Source: Corynebacterium tuberculostearicum SK141 (GTDB taxonomy: Bacteria > Actinomycetota > Actinomycetes > Mycobacteriales > Mycobacteriaceae). Taken from it: a stretch of DNA of 64,000 bases. Shown here one piece after another: positions 54,442-63,019 of the stretch. The DNA is taken from the NCBI RefSeq assembly GCF_000175635.1, contig NZ_ACVP01000004.1:1-64000 (forward strand), written 5' to 3'. The notes beneath the pieces are model-generated. The model was not told where the DNA came from. It was given only the letters and a program-made list of their open reading frames with translations, and did not search any database. Each line of letters begins with the position of its first letter. Position 1 is the stretch's first letter. A program made the translations under genes and the position numbers.

Positions 54442-57288
54442 ATGACTACCCAGAGCGATTCCACTTCGTACCGCTATACCCCGGAGCTGGCGAACCAGAT
54501 CGAGAAGACCTGGCAGCAGTACTGGAAAGACAATGGCACCTTTAACGCCCCGAACCCGGTAGGCGAGCTCGCCACCGATGCGGGCGAGTTGCCTAAGGAA
54601 AAGCTCAATGTGCAGGATATGTTCCCCTACCCTTCCGGTGCGGGCCTGCACGTGGGACACCCACTGGGATATATCGCCACCGATACTTACGCCCGCTATA
54701 ACCGCATGCTGGGCAAGAACGTGCTGCACACCTTGGGCTACGACGCCTTCGGCCTGCCGGCCGAGCAGTACGCCATTCAGACCGGTACCCACCCGCGCAC
54801 CACCACCGAGGCGAATATTGAAAACATGCGCCGCCAGCTGGACATGTTGGGCCTGGGCCACGATCCGCGCCGCTCTGTGGAATCAACCGATCCGGAGTTC
54901 TTCAAGTGGACGCAGTGGATCTTCCTGCAGATTTATAACTCTTGGTTCGATGAGGAGCAGCAGAAGGCGCGTCCCATTGCAGAGCTCATCAAGGAACTAG
55001 AGGCCAATAAGCGCACCACTAAGGACGGCCGCTACTACGAGGACCTCACCGAAGAGGAAAAGGCCGCGGCCATCGATGAATTCCGCTTGGTCTACCTGTC
55101 TAATTCCACGGTGAACTGGTGCCCGGGCTTGGGTACCGTGCTGGCAAACGAGGAGGTCACCGCTGAGGGTAAGTCCGAGCGCGGCAATTTCCCGGTCTTC
55201 CGCAAGAACCTCTCGCAGTGGATGATGCGCATTACCGCCTACTCCGATCGCTTGCTGGATGACCTGGAGCTTTTGGATTGGCCGGACAAGGTTAAGTCCA
55301 TGCAGCGCAATTGGATCGGTCGTTCCCGCGGCGCAGAGGTCTCCTTCCCCGCCGAGGGCTACGAGATTGAGGTCTTTACCACCCGCCCGGATACCCTCTT
55401 CGGCGCCGAGTACGTGGTGCTGGCGCCAGAGCATGAGCTTGTCGACGCCCTCCTCTCCCCCATCCCTTATGACGATGACGTGGATGAGCGTTGGACCTAT
55501 GGCCACGATGATCCGAAGGAGGCCGTGGAGTCCTACCGCACCGATATTGCCGCCAAGTCCGACCTAGAGCGCCAGGAGAACAAGGAAAAGACCGGCGTCT
55601 TCCTGGGTACTTATGCCACCAACCCGGTCTCTGGCAAGAAGGTCCCGATCTTCATCGCGGACTATGTGCTGACCGGCTACGGCACTGGCGCCATCATGGC
55701 AGTTCCGGCGCACGACACCCGTGACTACGAGTTTGCCCGGGCCTTCGGCCTACCTATTACGGAGGTTGTCTCTGGCGGAAACGTGGAGGAAGAAGCCTGG
55801 ACCGAGGACGGCGCGCTGGTTAATTCCTCCAACGACAAGGGCCTGGATCTCAACGGCCTGAACAAGGCTGAGGCCATTGCCACGGCCATCGAATGGCTGG
55901 AAAAGGACGGCTCCGGCCGCGAAAAGGTGCAGTACAAGCTGCGCGATTGGCTCTTCGCCCGCCAGCGTTACTGGGGCGAGCCCTTCCCCATCGTCTATGA
56001 CAAGGACGGTTTTGCCCACGCCCTGCCGGAATCCATGTTGCCGGTAGAGCTGCCAGAGGTAGAAGATTATAAGCCCGTTTCCTTTGATCCAGAGGACAAG
56101 GACTCCGAGCCACAACCACCGCTGGCAAAGGTGCGCGATTGGGTAGAGGTCGAGCTGGATCTGGGCGACGGCCCACAGACCTATTTCCGCGATACCAACG
56201 TTATGCCGCAGTGGGCGGGTTCTTCCTGGTACCAGCTGCGCTATATCGATCCCCGCAATGATGAGGCATTCTGCGATATCGAGAACGAGCGCTACTGGAC
56301 CGGCCCGCGTCCGGAGCAGCATGGCCCGCAGGACCCGGGCGGCGTGGACCTCTACGTCGGCGGCGTCGAGCACGCGGTGCTGCACCTGCTCTACTCCCGC
56401 TTCTGGCATAAGGTGCTCTTTGACCTGGGCTTTGTTAGCTCCCAAGAGCCTTACCGCCGCCTGTACAACCAGGGTTATATCCAGGCCTATGCCTACACGG
56501 ATTCCCGCGGCGTGTACGTGCCGGCCGCTGAAGTAGAGGAAAAGGACGGCAAGTTCTACTACAACGGCGAAGAGGTCAATCAGGAGTACGGCAAAATGGG
56601 CAAGTCCCTGAAGAATGCCGTTGCTCCGGACGATATTTGCCGCGACTTCGGTGCCGATACACTGCGCGTTTATGAGATGTCCATGGGTCCGCTGGATACG
56701 TCTCGCCCGTGGGCTACCAAGGATGTCGTAGGCTCCCAGCGCTTCTTGCAGCGCCTGTGGCGCCTGGCCGTCAACGAGGACACCGGCGAGCTGGCGACTA
56801 CCGACGCCGCCCTGAGCGAGAATGACCTCAAGCAGCTCCACCGCACCATCGCAGGCGTGCGCGATGATTACGAGAACCTGCGTCTCAATACCGTGGTGGC
56901 CAAGCTTATCGAGTACGTCAATTACCTGACCAAGACCTACCGCACCGAGGCCCCGCGCGCCGCCGTGGAGCCGATCGCACAGTTGGTCTCCCCCATTGCC
57001 CCGCATATCGCGGAGGAATTGTGGCAGCGCTTCGGCCATGACGAGACCATCACCTACCAGCCCTTCCCCACTTTTGAGGAAAAGTACCTGGTAGACGATG
57101 AAATCGAGGTGCCGGTTCAGATCAATGGCAAGGTCAAGGCCCGGATCAACGTGGCCGCTGATGCGGACCAGGATGCGGTCTTTGACGCTGCCCTGGCCGA
57201 CGCAAAGATCGCCGATCTGACCAGCGGAAAAAACGTGGTGAAGAAAATCTACGTTCCGGGCCGCATGGTCAACCTCGTGGTCAAGTAG
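54442..57288 (+). CDS. leuS: Leucyl-tRNA synthetase
   Basis: A class I synthetase of 948 residues that charges tRNA-Leu. The HIGH-type motif is in [16 protein letters not shown] (about residues 58-73). The CP1 editing domain shows [12 protein letters not shown] and [21 protein letters not shown]. The KMSKS-type motif is KMGKSLKN near residue 720. The anticodon-binding and C-terminal domains are complete. ATG 54442 is chosen because TACACT is 8 bases upstream and the family begins here. Its stop codon directly abuts the stop of the next, converging gene. Confidence 0.97.
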   Translation: MTTQSDSTSYRYTPELANQIEKTWQQYWKDNGTFNAPNPVGELATDAGELPKEKLNVQDMFPYPSGAGLHVGHPLGYIATDTYARYNRMLGKNVLHTLGYDAFGLPAEQYAIQTGTHPRTTTEANIENMRRQLDMLGLGHDPRRSVESTDPEFFKWTQWIFLQIYNSWFDEEQQKARPIAELIKELEANKRTTKDGRYYEDLTEEEKAAAIDEFRLVYLSNSTVNWCPGLGTVLANEEVTAEGKSERGNFPVFRKNLSQWMMRITAYSDRLLDDLELLDWPDKVKSMQRNWIGRSRGAEVSFPAEGYEIEVFTTRPDTLFGAEYVVLAPEHELVDALLSPIPYDDDVDERWTYGHDDPKEAVESYRTDIAAKSDLERQENKEKTGVFLGTYATNPVSGKKVPIFIADYVLTGYGTGAIMAVPAHDTRDYEFARAFGLPITEVVSGGNVEEEAWTEDGALVNSSNDKGLDLNGLNKAEAIATAIEWLEKDGSGREKVQYKLRDWLFARQRYWGEPFPIVYDKDGFAHALPESMLPVELPEVEDYKPVSFDPEDKDSEPQPPLAKVRDWVEVELDLGDGPQTYFRDTNVMPQWAGSSWYQLRYIDPRNDEAFCDIENERYWTGPRPEQHGPQDPGGVDLYVGGVEHAVLHLLYSRFWHKVLFDLGFVSSQEPYRRLYNQGYIQAYAYTDSRGVYVPAAEVEEKDGKFYYNGEEVNQEYGKMGKSLKNAVAPDDICRDFGADTLRVYEMSMGPLDTSRPWATKDVVGSQRFLQRLWRLAVNEDTGELATTDAALSENDLKQLHRTIAGVRDDYENLRLNTVVAKLIEYVNYLTKTYRTEAPRAAVEPIAQLVSPIAPHIAEELWQRFGHDETITYQPFPTFEEKYLVDDEIEVPVQINGKVKARINVAADADQDAVFDAALADAKIADLTSGKNVVKKIYVPGRMVNLVVK

Positions 57289-57939
57289 TTACCCTTCCCA
57301 AAATTCCGTGGCGCACAGCGCAATGCCGTGCGTCCGGATCCCCTGGCCGACCTCAAGCTTCTCGTTCACAATGAGCGGGAGGCCGTCGAGGTCGCATACC
57401 CAAAACTCCCCCATGCCCAGTTCATTGCTGTGCTTGGCGACGCCTCCGATAGTCCCCGCTACCTCTACCTGCGGGTTAAGCATGCTGGGCTTGAAGTTTC
57501 GGTAGAAGCGCTCGGTTGCAGGCGAAGTCAAGGAAAACTCTTCCGGCTCCCCTACCTCGTATTTCAATGCCACAACCGCCGGCCGCACCTGTCCCTGGAG
57601 CTTTTCTCCGCCGACCGGGTTGCCCGCTGGCAGGGCAAAGGGCGCATCCGCCAGCGCCGCGAACCGTAAATCCCCCGTTTCCACAATGCCGATATAGGGC
57701 GTTGCGCGATATATCGTCCCCGGTGCCTCTTCTCCACCCCGGTACGAAGGAACCGCTGCCCACTCCCCCTCGTACTCCATAGCTGTAACCGCCATGCCGG
57801 ACGGGTCGGCGTGGAACAGCACTCGATCAAATCCGGGCGCGTCCCACAGGTCGTGGTCGGTAGGCAGCTCCGCAATGAGTTCTTCCGTATCCGCGAAGTC
57901 GAAACCGCACGTGCTAAATAGCTTATCCATGTTTGCCAT
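57289..57939 (-). CDS. Conserved hypothetical protein (about 216 aa)
   Basis: A soluble, acidic protein with no signal or membrane segment. From MANMDKLFSTCGFDFADTEELI it runs through a beta-rich body (VLFHADPSGMAVTAMEYEGEWAAV) to IALCATEFWEG. I recognise no family. The start is uncertain: ATG 57939 or 57930 begin the dense part, while ATG 58041 would add a low-complexity head (MFLTGKLNSEATTRG). The stop codon meets that of leuS with no bases between. It is divergent from the MarR gene. Confidence 0.55.
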   Translation of the reverse strand: MANMDKLFSTCGFDFADTEELIAELPTDHDLWDAPGFDRVLFHADPSGMAVTAMEYEGEWAAVPSYRGGEEAPGTIYRATPYIGIVETGDLRFAALADAPFALPAGNPVGGEKLQGQVRPAVVALKYEVGEPEEFSLTSPATERFYRNFKPSMLNPQVEVAGTIGGVAKHSNELGMGEFWVCDLDGLPLIVNEKLEVGQGIRTHGIALCATEFWEG

Positions 57940-58167
57940 TCTAAACGCTGCAGTCTTCTCTGCCGGAGCGGTCATTGCGTTCGCAGCCGCATCTTTGCCG
58001 CGAGTAGTTGCTTCACTATTTAATTTTCCGGTCAAGAACATACCTACTCAAACAATGGTGAGATTCATCAGATAGGTATTCAAAAGCAAAACATAAGTGC
58101 TTTCGAGACCAAAGGCATTGGTTTGTGAAATTGTAGGTTTCCTATACGCACATCGCCGTGCAGTAGT

Positions 58168-58189
58168 GGGAGTTGGTGTATCAACTCCC
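58168..58189. promoter_or_regulatory. Inverted repeat 1 upstream of the MarR gene (operator)
   Basis: GGGAGTTG-gtgtat-CAACTCCC, a perfect 8-bp palindrome with a 6-bp centre. It shares AGTTGN6CAACT with the second repeat 12 bp further on, a typical MarR dimer site. Confidence 0.7.
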
Positions 58190-58200
58190 GGCAGGCCAAT

Positions 58201-58218
58201 GAGTTGCTAGATCAACTC
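58201..58218. promoter_or_regulatory. Inverted repeat 2 upstream of the MarR gene (operator)
   Basis: GAGTTG-ctagat-CAACTC. Its centre is 31.5 bp from that of repeat 1, three helical turns, so two dimers could bind the same face. Confidence 0.7.
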
Positions 58219-58263
58219 TGCAGTATAGACTGGTGAAAGAAGGAAAACCAAAGGAGGAATGCG

Positions 58264-58722
58264 ATGCGTGTGGAGCAGAGCGTGGCGTGGGGTGACTTTG
58301 TTGCCATGCAGGAAGCGCTCCACGCGCGGCTTTCTGGGGAGTTGCAAAGTGGCTCTAGTTTGAGCGAGGCGGACTACGCGGTCTTGGCGGTCCTATATCG
58401 GCGCCGACAGATCCCTACACGCCCGCATGAATTGGCGGCCGAGCTCGGGTGGGAGAAGTCGCGGCTGCATCGGCAGTTAGTGCGTATGGAGTCCCGAAAA
58501 TTGGTTTCCAGGCGCGAGGCGCCGGAGTTAGGAACCCGTGCAGTTGAAGTCACTGTGACGGAAAAGGGAAGCGCCGCTTTCAACGCAGCGATCGTGCGAC
58601 ATACCGCCGCAGTCGAGGAAATCGTGGTGGGCACCCTTAGTGATGAAGACCTACAAACCTTGGGCAGGATTTCCCGCACGTTGCTACGCGGGGTAGTTAA
58701 AGAGGGGACGTCGGAAAGCTAG
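58264..58722 (+). CDS. MarR-family transcriptional regulator
   Basis: A winged-helix regulator of 152 residues. The recognition helix region is PTRPHELAAELGWEKSRLHRQLVRMESRKLV and the wing is RREAPELGTRAVEVTVTEKG. The last helices serve dimerisation. It has a strong RBS (AAAGGAGG). Two inverted repeats lie 46-96 bp upstream, so it probably represses itself. The divergent or downstream YhdH-type reductase (converging) may be a target, but its start is over 1 kb away. The inducer is unknown. Confidence 0.85.
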   Translation: MRVEQSVAWGDFVAMQEALHARLSGELQSGSSLSEADYAVLAVLYRRRQIPTRPHELAAELGWEKSRLHRQLVRMESRKLVSRREAPELGTRAVEVTVTEKGSAAFNAAIVRHTAAVEEIVVGTLSDEDLQTLGRISRTLLRGVVKEGTSES

Positions 58723-58747
58723 CGCTCGGCTGGTAAACCGTGCATAC

Positions 58748-58777
58748 AAAAAGGCACCTGCCAAGAAGGCGGGTGCC
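58748..58777 (-). terminator. Terminator of the YhdH-type gene
   Basis: On the minus strand the stem GGCACCCGCC/GGCAGGTGCC (one G-T pair) with a 5-base loop is followed by TTTTTGT. It lies between two converging genes. Confidence 0.8.
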
Positions 58778-58800
58778 GCGAAAGATTGTCTAGGAGTGGC

Positions 58801-59766
58801 CTAGGAAATCTTGAGGACGGTGCGTCCGTGGTGGGTGCCCTCGAGGAGGGACTTGGATTCCTCGACAACGTCCGACAGAGGAATCGTATTGGTCAGGGAC
58901 TCAAGGATGGACCGGTCCAGCTTGCGTGCGAGCAGCTGCCATGCGTTCTGGCGGTAGTGCAGCGGGGCGTCGACAGAGTTAACGCCGGCGAGGTGTACGT
59001 TGCGCAGAATGAAAGGCAAGACGGTGGTGGGCAGGTCTGGGCCGGCGGCCATACCGGTGGAGGCAACGGTGCCGCCCCATACGGTGCGGGCCAATACATT
59101 GGCCAGGACGTGGGAGCCGGAGGTATCAACAGCACCGGCGTAGCTAGCCTTTTGCAGGGGCTTTCCGGCTTCGGCGAACTCGGCGCGGTCCACAATGGTG
59201 TGGGCGCCAAGCTCGTGGAGGTACTGGGAGTAGTCATCCGGGCGGCCGGTCATCGCGTGGACCTCGTAACCAGCATTGGAAAGGAGGTTCACGGCGATGG
59301 AGCCTACGCCACCGGTGGCGCCGGTGACCAAGACCGGACCATCGGGCAGCCCGCGCAGAGAATTAACACACAGTGCGGCAGTGTAGCCCGCGGTGCCAAC
59401 AGCGGCGGCCTGCTCTGCGGTGAAGTCCGCGGGCAGGGCGACGGTTGCTTGGGAGTTGACGCGCTGCTTCGGGGTGTAGCCGCCGTGGCGGAATTCACCG
59501 AGGCCATCGCCGAAGGATGCTACCAAGGTGCCAACTGGGAGGCGCTCGACGCTAGATTCAGAAACCGTGCCGACCACGTCGATGCCCGGAACCAGCGGGC
59601 TGGTGCGCATGACGCCGCGGTCACCTGCGATAGCCATGGCGTCTTTGTAGTTCAGGGAAGAATAAGAAACATCAACGGTAAGGTCGCCCTCGCCGAGGAA
59701 CTCTCCCTCTTCGAAGGAGGTCGTAACGGACTTATCTTCGTTGCGAGTTACTAGTAGCGTGCTCAT
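58801..59766 (-). CDS. YhdH/AcuI-type medium-chain reductase
   Basis: A zinc-free NADPH-dependent reductase of 321 residues. It has SSLNYKDAMAIAGDRGVMRTSPLVPGID (about residues 37-65), the nucleotide fold VLVTGATGGVGSIAVNLL and the LGAHTIVDR strand. Members of this branch reduce acryloyl-CoA or quinones. ATG 59766 is preferred to 59775 because TACGAT stands 7 bases before it. VanZ is divergent, 88 bp away. Confidence 0.87.
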   Translation of the reverse strand: MSTLLVTRNEDKSVTTSFEEGEFLGEGDLTVDVSYSSLNYKDAMAIAGDRGVMRTSPLVPGIDVVGTVSESSVERLPVGTLVASFGDGLGEFRHGGYTPKQRVNSQATVALPADFTAEQAAAVGTAGYTAALCVNSLRGLPDGPVLVTGATGGVGSIAVNLLSNAGYEVHAMTGRPDDYSQYLHELGAHTIVDRAEFAEAGKPLQKASYAGAVDTSGSHVLANVLARTVWGGTVASTGMAAGPDLPTTVLPFILRNVHLAGVNSVDAPLHYRQNAWQLLARKLDRSILESLTNTIPLSDVVEESKSLLEGTHHGRTVLKIS

Positions 59767-59773
59767 GCTCACC

Positions 59774-59779
59774 ATCGTA
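59774..59779 (-). promoter_or_regulatory. -10 hexamer TACGAT for the YhdH-type gene
   Basis: TACGAT on the minus strand is 7 bases before ATG 59766, which supports that start. Confidence 0.4.
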
Positions 59780-59840
59780 CGTTAAATGTGATGCAGGGAT
59801 TTAACAGCGAATCTCACGGCGATTTTTCAGGCTCGCTTGT

Positions 59841-59846
59841 TAACTT
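59841..59846 (+). promoter_or_regulatory. -10 hexamer TAACTT for the VanZ-like gene
   Basis: TAACTT is 7 bases before ATG 59854, with no Shine-Dalgarno sequence. Confidence 0.35.
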
Positions 59847-59853
59847 GAACAAC

Positions 59854-60444
59854 ATGACGATGACCACGACATCCACCCGCATCTCGCGTCAGGTTGGGGC
59901 GCCGGGCGTGCCCGCTCGGCCCACCCTGTGGCGCAATGCCGGTATCGCCTGCGTGGTCGTTTTGATGGCCATCGCCGTAGCCACGGTGGGTAAGCCATTT
60001 ATTGATATCCCCGGCGTGATCGATGCCAGTGCGCATGCTCGCCGCAGCCTCGATCTGCAGATGTTCAACGGCTTTAATAACCCTCATCCGTGGTGGGGTC
60101 CGTGGACCAATACCTTTGGCAATATCGCGCTGTTTATGCCGCTCGGGGCGTGCCTAGTGGTGCTGGGACAGAATTCACGGCGCATTCGCTTTGGCCGCGG
60201 TGGAACCATCCTCCTGGCAATGGTGCTCAGCCTGGGTATCGAAATTACCCAATACGTATTCTCGTTGGGATTTAGCGACGTCGATGACCTCGTTTTCAAC
60301 ACCCTCGGTGCGTCTGTGGGCGCGTTCTTGGTAAGCCGCAGTAGCGCGAAGGTCCAGCTGCGGACTGTACGCGTCATCGGGTGGTTTACGGCATTGAGCT
60401 TGGGTGCATTACTGCTTGCCGTTATGGCCGGGGTAGTTCTCTAG
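59854..60444 (+). CDS. VanZ-like membrane protein
   Basis: A protein of 196 residues with four or five membrane helices and the VanZ-type segment GNIALFMPLGACLVVL followed by LSLGIEITQYVF and SDVDDLVFNTLGASVGAFL (about residues 90-155). VanZ proteins give low-level teicoplanin resistance in enterococci, but most members have no known role. No other van genes are present, so glycopeptide resistance is not implied. The start ATG 59854 fits the promoter; a frame from 59788 is longer. Confidence 0.8.
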   Translation: MTMTTTSTRISRQVGAPGVPARPTLWRNAGIACVVVLMAIAVATVGKPFIDIPGVIDASAHARRSLDLQMFNGFNNPHPWWGPWTNTFGNIALFMPLGACLVVLGQNSRRIRFGRGGTILLAMVLSLGIEITQYVFSLGFSDVDDLVFNTLGASVGAFLVSRSSAKVQLRTVRVIGWFTALSLGALLLAVMAGVVL

Positions 60445-60464
60445 AAACTAGGCCTCGAGCGGTG

Positions 60465-60596
60465 GGCCTTAGGCTGGTTGGCGTTGCGACTACGCGCAAC
60501 GTGATTCTCGTTCCCTATGTGTGGGAGAAAACCATCGATGAGCTCGCAGAAATCTATGCAGCGGCCTGCGAGGCGATTTTGGGGGCGCGGCCTTAG
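60465..60596 (+). pseudogene. TetR-family regulator remnant (C-terminal tail)
   Basis: About 43 codons directly after the VanZ gene read LVGVATTRNVILVPYVWEK...LAEIYAAACEAILGARP. This resembles the last helices of TetR regulators of the type LxGxAxxRxVLxxEPLA...LVxxLAPxLxxYL. Nothing of the helix-turn-helix half is left. The rest was probably lost by a deletion whose left edge is near the VanZ stop. The stop codon overlaps that of the next, converging gene. Confidence 0.5.
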
Positions 60597-61345
60597 GCGA
60601 ATAATTCCACTCGGTGGCCCCATTCAAACATGGTGGTGCCGGCATCAGTGCCACTTAAGCCCTCGAACATAGCCAGGGGAGAGGTGGGGACCATTCCGGT
60701 GACCTGCGATACGCCGTAGTCTTCAAGCAGAACCGGGGCTAAGGGAGTTGATGGGCCCAGGACGACATTGAAGGACTCGCGAGAGAGCTCGAGCAGGCGG
60801 GGCGCGGTCTTGTTGACAAAGGCGGAGCCGGTAATGAAGACATAATCGCACTCGGGCAGGATGTATTCGGCGGCGGAATCGGGGTAGTCGCCCTCATTGA
60901 GCGAGCGCTCCAGCATATAAAAATCCGCAGCCTGGTTGAGTGCTTTAGGTGCAAAAGGGAAGTGGCCGATTACCGCTACCTTCTTCCCGGCGACGGCGTT
61001 GCGGAAGGGATCGAAGAAGTGGGGCCAGGGGGCGTCGGCAAGCGCAAAGCCATGCTCGTCGGCCACGGAAGGTGTGGCGTAGTAGGAATTTAGCGCGGCC
61101 ATGCCGAAGGACGCCTCCGAGAAATTCCAGCTCTTGGCCAGCTGGGCGATGGCGCGTAAAGGAACGCCGGAGTACTCGGCGCGCATCTGGGCCGGGCGAG
61201 AGGTGGCAGACATGGTCATAGCCATGCCGCAGCTAGGACTTTCGGTGTATACCCGGGTCCATCGCGGGCCTTGGGCGGCGCGGGAGACCACTATGTCACG
61301 GGGAATGGCATCGATGAGGTCATCGTAGAGATCCCAGGCAGACAT
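60593..61345 (-). CDS. DUF364/DUF4213-type putative metal-chelating protein
   Basis: A protein of 250 residues. The N-terminal DUF4213 part (PRWTRVYTESPSCGMAMTM, about 28-46) is followed by the DUF364 part with VAVIGHFPFAPKAL (about 122-135) and the ECDYVFITGSAFVNKT strand-loop. The family is linked with heavy-metal or molybdenum chelation in some genomes; the ligand here is unknown. It is separate from the flavoprotein downstream on the same strand. Confidence 0.8.
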   Translation of the reverse strand: MSAWDLYDDLIDAIPRDIVVSRAAQGPRWTRVYTESPSCGMAMTMSATSRPAQMRAEYSGVPLRAIAQLAKSWNFSEASFGMAALNSYYATPSVADEHGFALADAPWPHFFDPFRNAVAGKKVAVIGHFPFAPKALNQAADFYMLERSLNEGDYPDSAAEYILPECDYVFITGSAFVNKTAPRLLELSRESFNVVLGPSTPLAPVLLEDYGVSQVTGMVPTSPLAMFEGLSGTDAGTTMFEWGHRVELFA

Positions 61346-61427
61346 GTATAGACCAGCTTTCCCAAATTGTGTTGCACTCTTTGCGTGAAGGCAGTGTAGT
61401 CGAATTAGCTGAGACTAACCTATAGCT

Positions 61428-62402
61428 TTAGTCACATATATTCGCAACGTCGTGCGCGGTCTGCTTGGCAAAGGGGCTTACCCCGGTAATGGTTGCGGAA
61501 CCGGGGCCGGTCCACGTGCCGTAACCCACGAGGAAGAGGCCGTCGACGGTGGGGGAGGTGCCATCAAGAAGCCCGCGGATGGGCCGGAGGGCAGGACGGA
61601 AACCGGTGCACCAGATGAGGTGGTCTGCGGTGATTTCTTCAAGCGAAGAAAACATGGGGGTGGCCTGCAAAAGTCCGGAATCCCGTGCGCGTAGGACCGG
61701 CGGAACCATCACAATATCGCCCAGGTTGGAATCCGCGCCGGGGTCTGGCTCGCCGCGCAGCATGGCGTTAAGGCGGGCGCGATTGCGCTGAAAGAGTACG
61801 CGGCCGTCAACATCATCGGGCATCCACCGCGGGGAGTTGCGGGTATACCAGGTGGTCTCCACTCCGGAAAGCAGGAGCTCGGCCGCGATCTGGGCACCGG
61901 AATTGGCCGCGCCTACGACCGCCACGCTGGACCCGACAAAGTCCTCCGGGCCCGGGTAGAAAGCCGAATGCCATTGCTGTCCGCCAAAGTCGCCGGGGTA
62001 GTAGGGGATAAAGGGCGCAGACCACGTGCCCGTGGCAGCTACGACCGTGCGCGCGGTCAGATGCTCCGTACCGGCAAAGACGTGGAAGCACGCGCCATCA
62101 TGGGTCACCTCATCCACTTTGACTGGCCGGCGAATGGGCAGTTCATAGCGCTGCTCGTAGCGCGCAAAATAGTCGATGACGTGGCTGGCCGGCGGAAAGC
62201 CCTCGTGGTGGGGCATGGGCCATCCCGGCAGGTTAGAGGAGGCGGAATTGCTAAAGAGCGTCAGCGAAGGCCAGGTGTGGCGCCAGGCCGCGCCGGGGCC
62301 GGGTTCAGCGTCCAGAATGACAAAATCCAGCCCCTTCTTGCGCAGGTAGTAGCCCACCGCAAGACCCGCCTGACCGGCGCCAATGACTATGCAGTCCAGC
62401 AT
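61428..62402 (-). CDS. FAD-dependent monooxygenase-like protein (CzcO/ArsO type)
   Basis: A flavoprotein of 324 residues. The FAD fold is VIGAGQAGLAVGYYLRKKGLDFVILD, the middle has the ATGTW strand and the NADP fold is VAVVGAANSGAQIAAELL. The C-terminal WCTGFRPAL matches flavin monooxygenases. CzcO-like proteins are found near metal resistance genes, but none is nearby. The ATG overlaps the response-regulator stop (TAATG), so it is cotranscribed with a two-component system that may control it. Confidence 0.85.
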   Translation of the reverse strand: MLDCIVIGAGQAGLAVGYYLRKKGLDFVILDAEPGPGAAWRHTWPSLTLFSNSASSNLPGWPMPHHEGFPPASHVIDYFARYEQRYELPIRRPVKVDEVTHDGACFHVFAGTEHLTARTVVAATGTWSAPFIPYYPGDFGGQQWHSAFYPGPEDFVGSSVAVVGAANSGAQIAAELLLSGVETTWYTRNSPRWMPDDVDGRVLFQRNRARLNAMLRGEPDPGADSNLGDIVMVPPVLRARDSGLLQATPMFSSLEEITADHLIWCTGFRPALRPIRGLLDGTSPTVDGLFLVGYGTWTGPGSATITGVSPFAKQTAHDVANICD

Positions 62403-63019
62403 TAAATGAGCTTCCTCTCCCGCGCCACGGTCACCGCGGCGGTGCGAGTTTCCACGCCCAGCTTCTGAAAAATGTGAATGAGGTGGGTCTTGACCGTGGC
62501 CTCAGAGATGAAGAGCTGCTTGGCTAGCTCCTTATTGGAGGAACCACTGGAAAGCGCCCGAAGAATTTCTAGCTCGCGGGCGGACAGCGATTCTTGTGGC
62601 CGGCCCACACGTTGGGCGAGGAGATCCACCACTTCCGGCGCCAAGGTGCGGCGGTGCGCGGCGGTATTGAGCACGGCCTCGTGCAGCGCCTGCTCAGGGG
62701 AGTCCTTGAGCAGGTAGCCCATTGCGCCGGCCTCCACGGCGGCAAGGATATCGGCCTGGGTGTCATAGGTGGTGAGGATGAGTACCGGTGGGCCGCCGGC
62801 CTCCACTACCCGTTTGGTGGCCGCGATGCCATCCATGTCAGGCATCTGGATATCGCAGACCACGGCGTCTACCTGCGGGGCATCCGCAGTAAAAAGCTTA
62901 TCCACATCTGCGCCGGTAGAGCCCTCCATGACAACCTCGACATCGGAGAAGGCATTGAGGATGGCGCGCAGGCCGGCGCGAACCACGGGGTGATCATCAA
63001 TCAGCATGACATTAACCAT
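62402..63019 (-). CDS. NarL/FixJ-family response regulator
   Basis: A protein of 205 residues. The receiver domain has DDHPVVRAGL and the phospho-acceptor Asp in VVCDIQMPDMDG (about residue 59). The LuxR-type helix-turn-helix is LSARELEILRALSSGSSNKELAKQLFISEATVKTHL. It overlaps the histidine-kinase gene upstream by 8 bases and the flavoprotein downstream by one, forming a three-gene unit. Confidence 0.93.
   Translation of the reverse strand: MVNVMLIDDHPVVRAGLRAILNAFSDVEVVMEGSTGADVDKLFTADAPQVDAVVCDIQMPDMDGIAATKRVVEAGGPPVLILTTYDTQADILAAVEAGAMGYLLKDSPEQALHEAVLNTAAHRRTLAPEVVDLLAQRVGRPQESLSARELEILRALSSGSSNKELAKQLFISEATVKTHLIHIFQKLGVETRTAAVTVARERKLI

Noticed and set aside
55750-57039. A 429-codon minus-strand frame opposite leuS
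   Set aside because: leuS is certain on the plus strand; the frame is a shadow.
59854-60444. VanZ-like gene as evidence for glycopeptide resistance
   Set aside because: No vanHAX, vanS/R or other van genes are near, and VanZ-like proteins are widespread without resistance.
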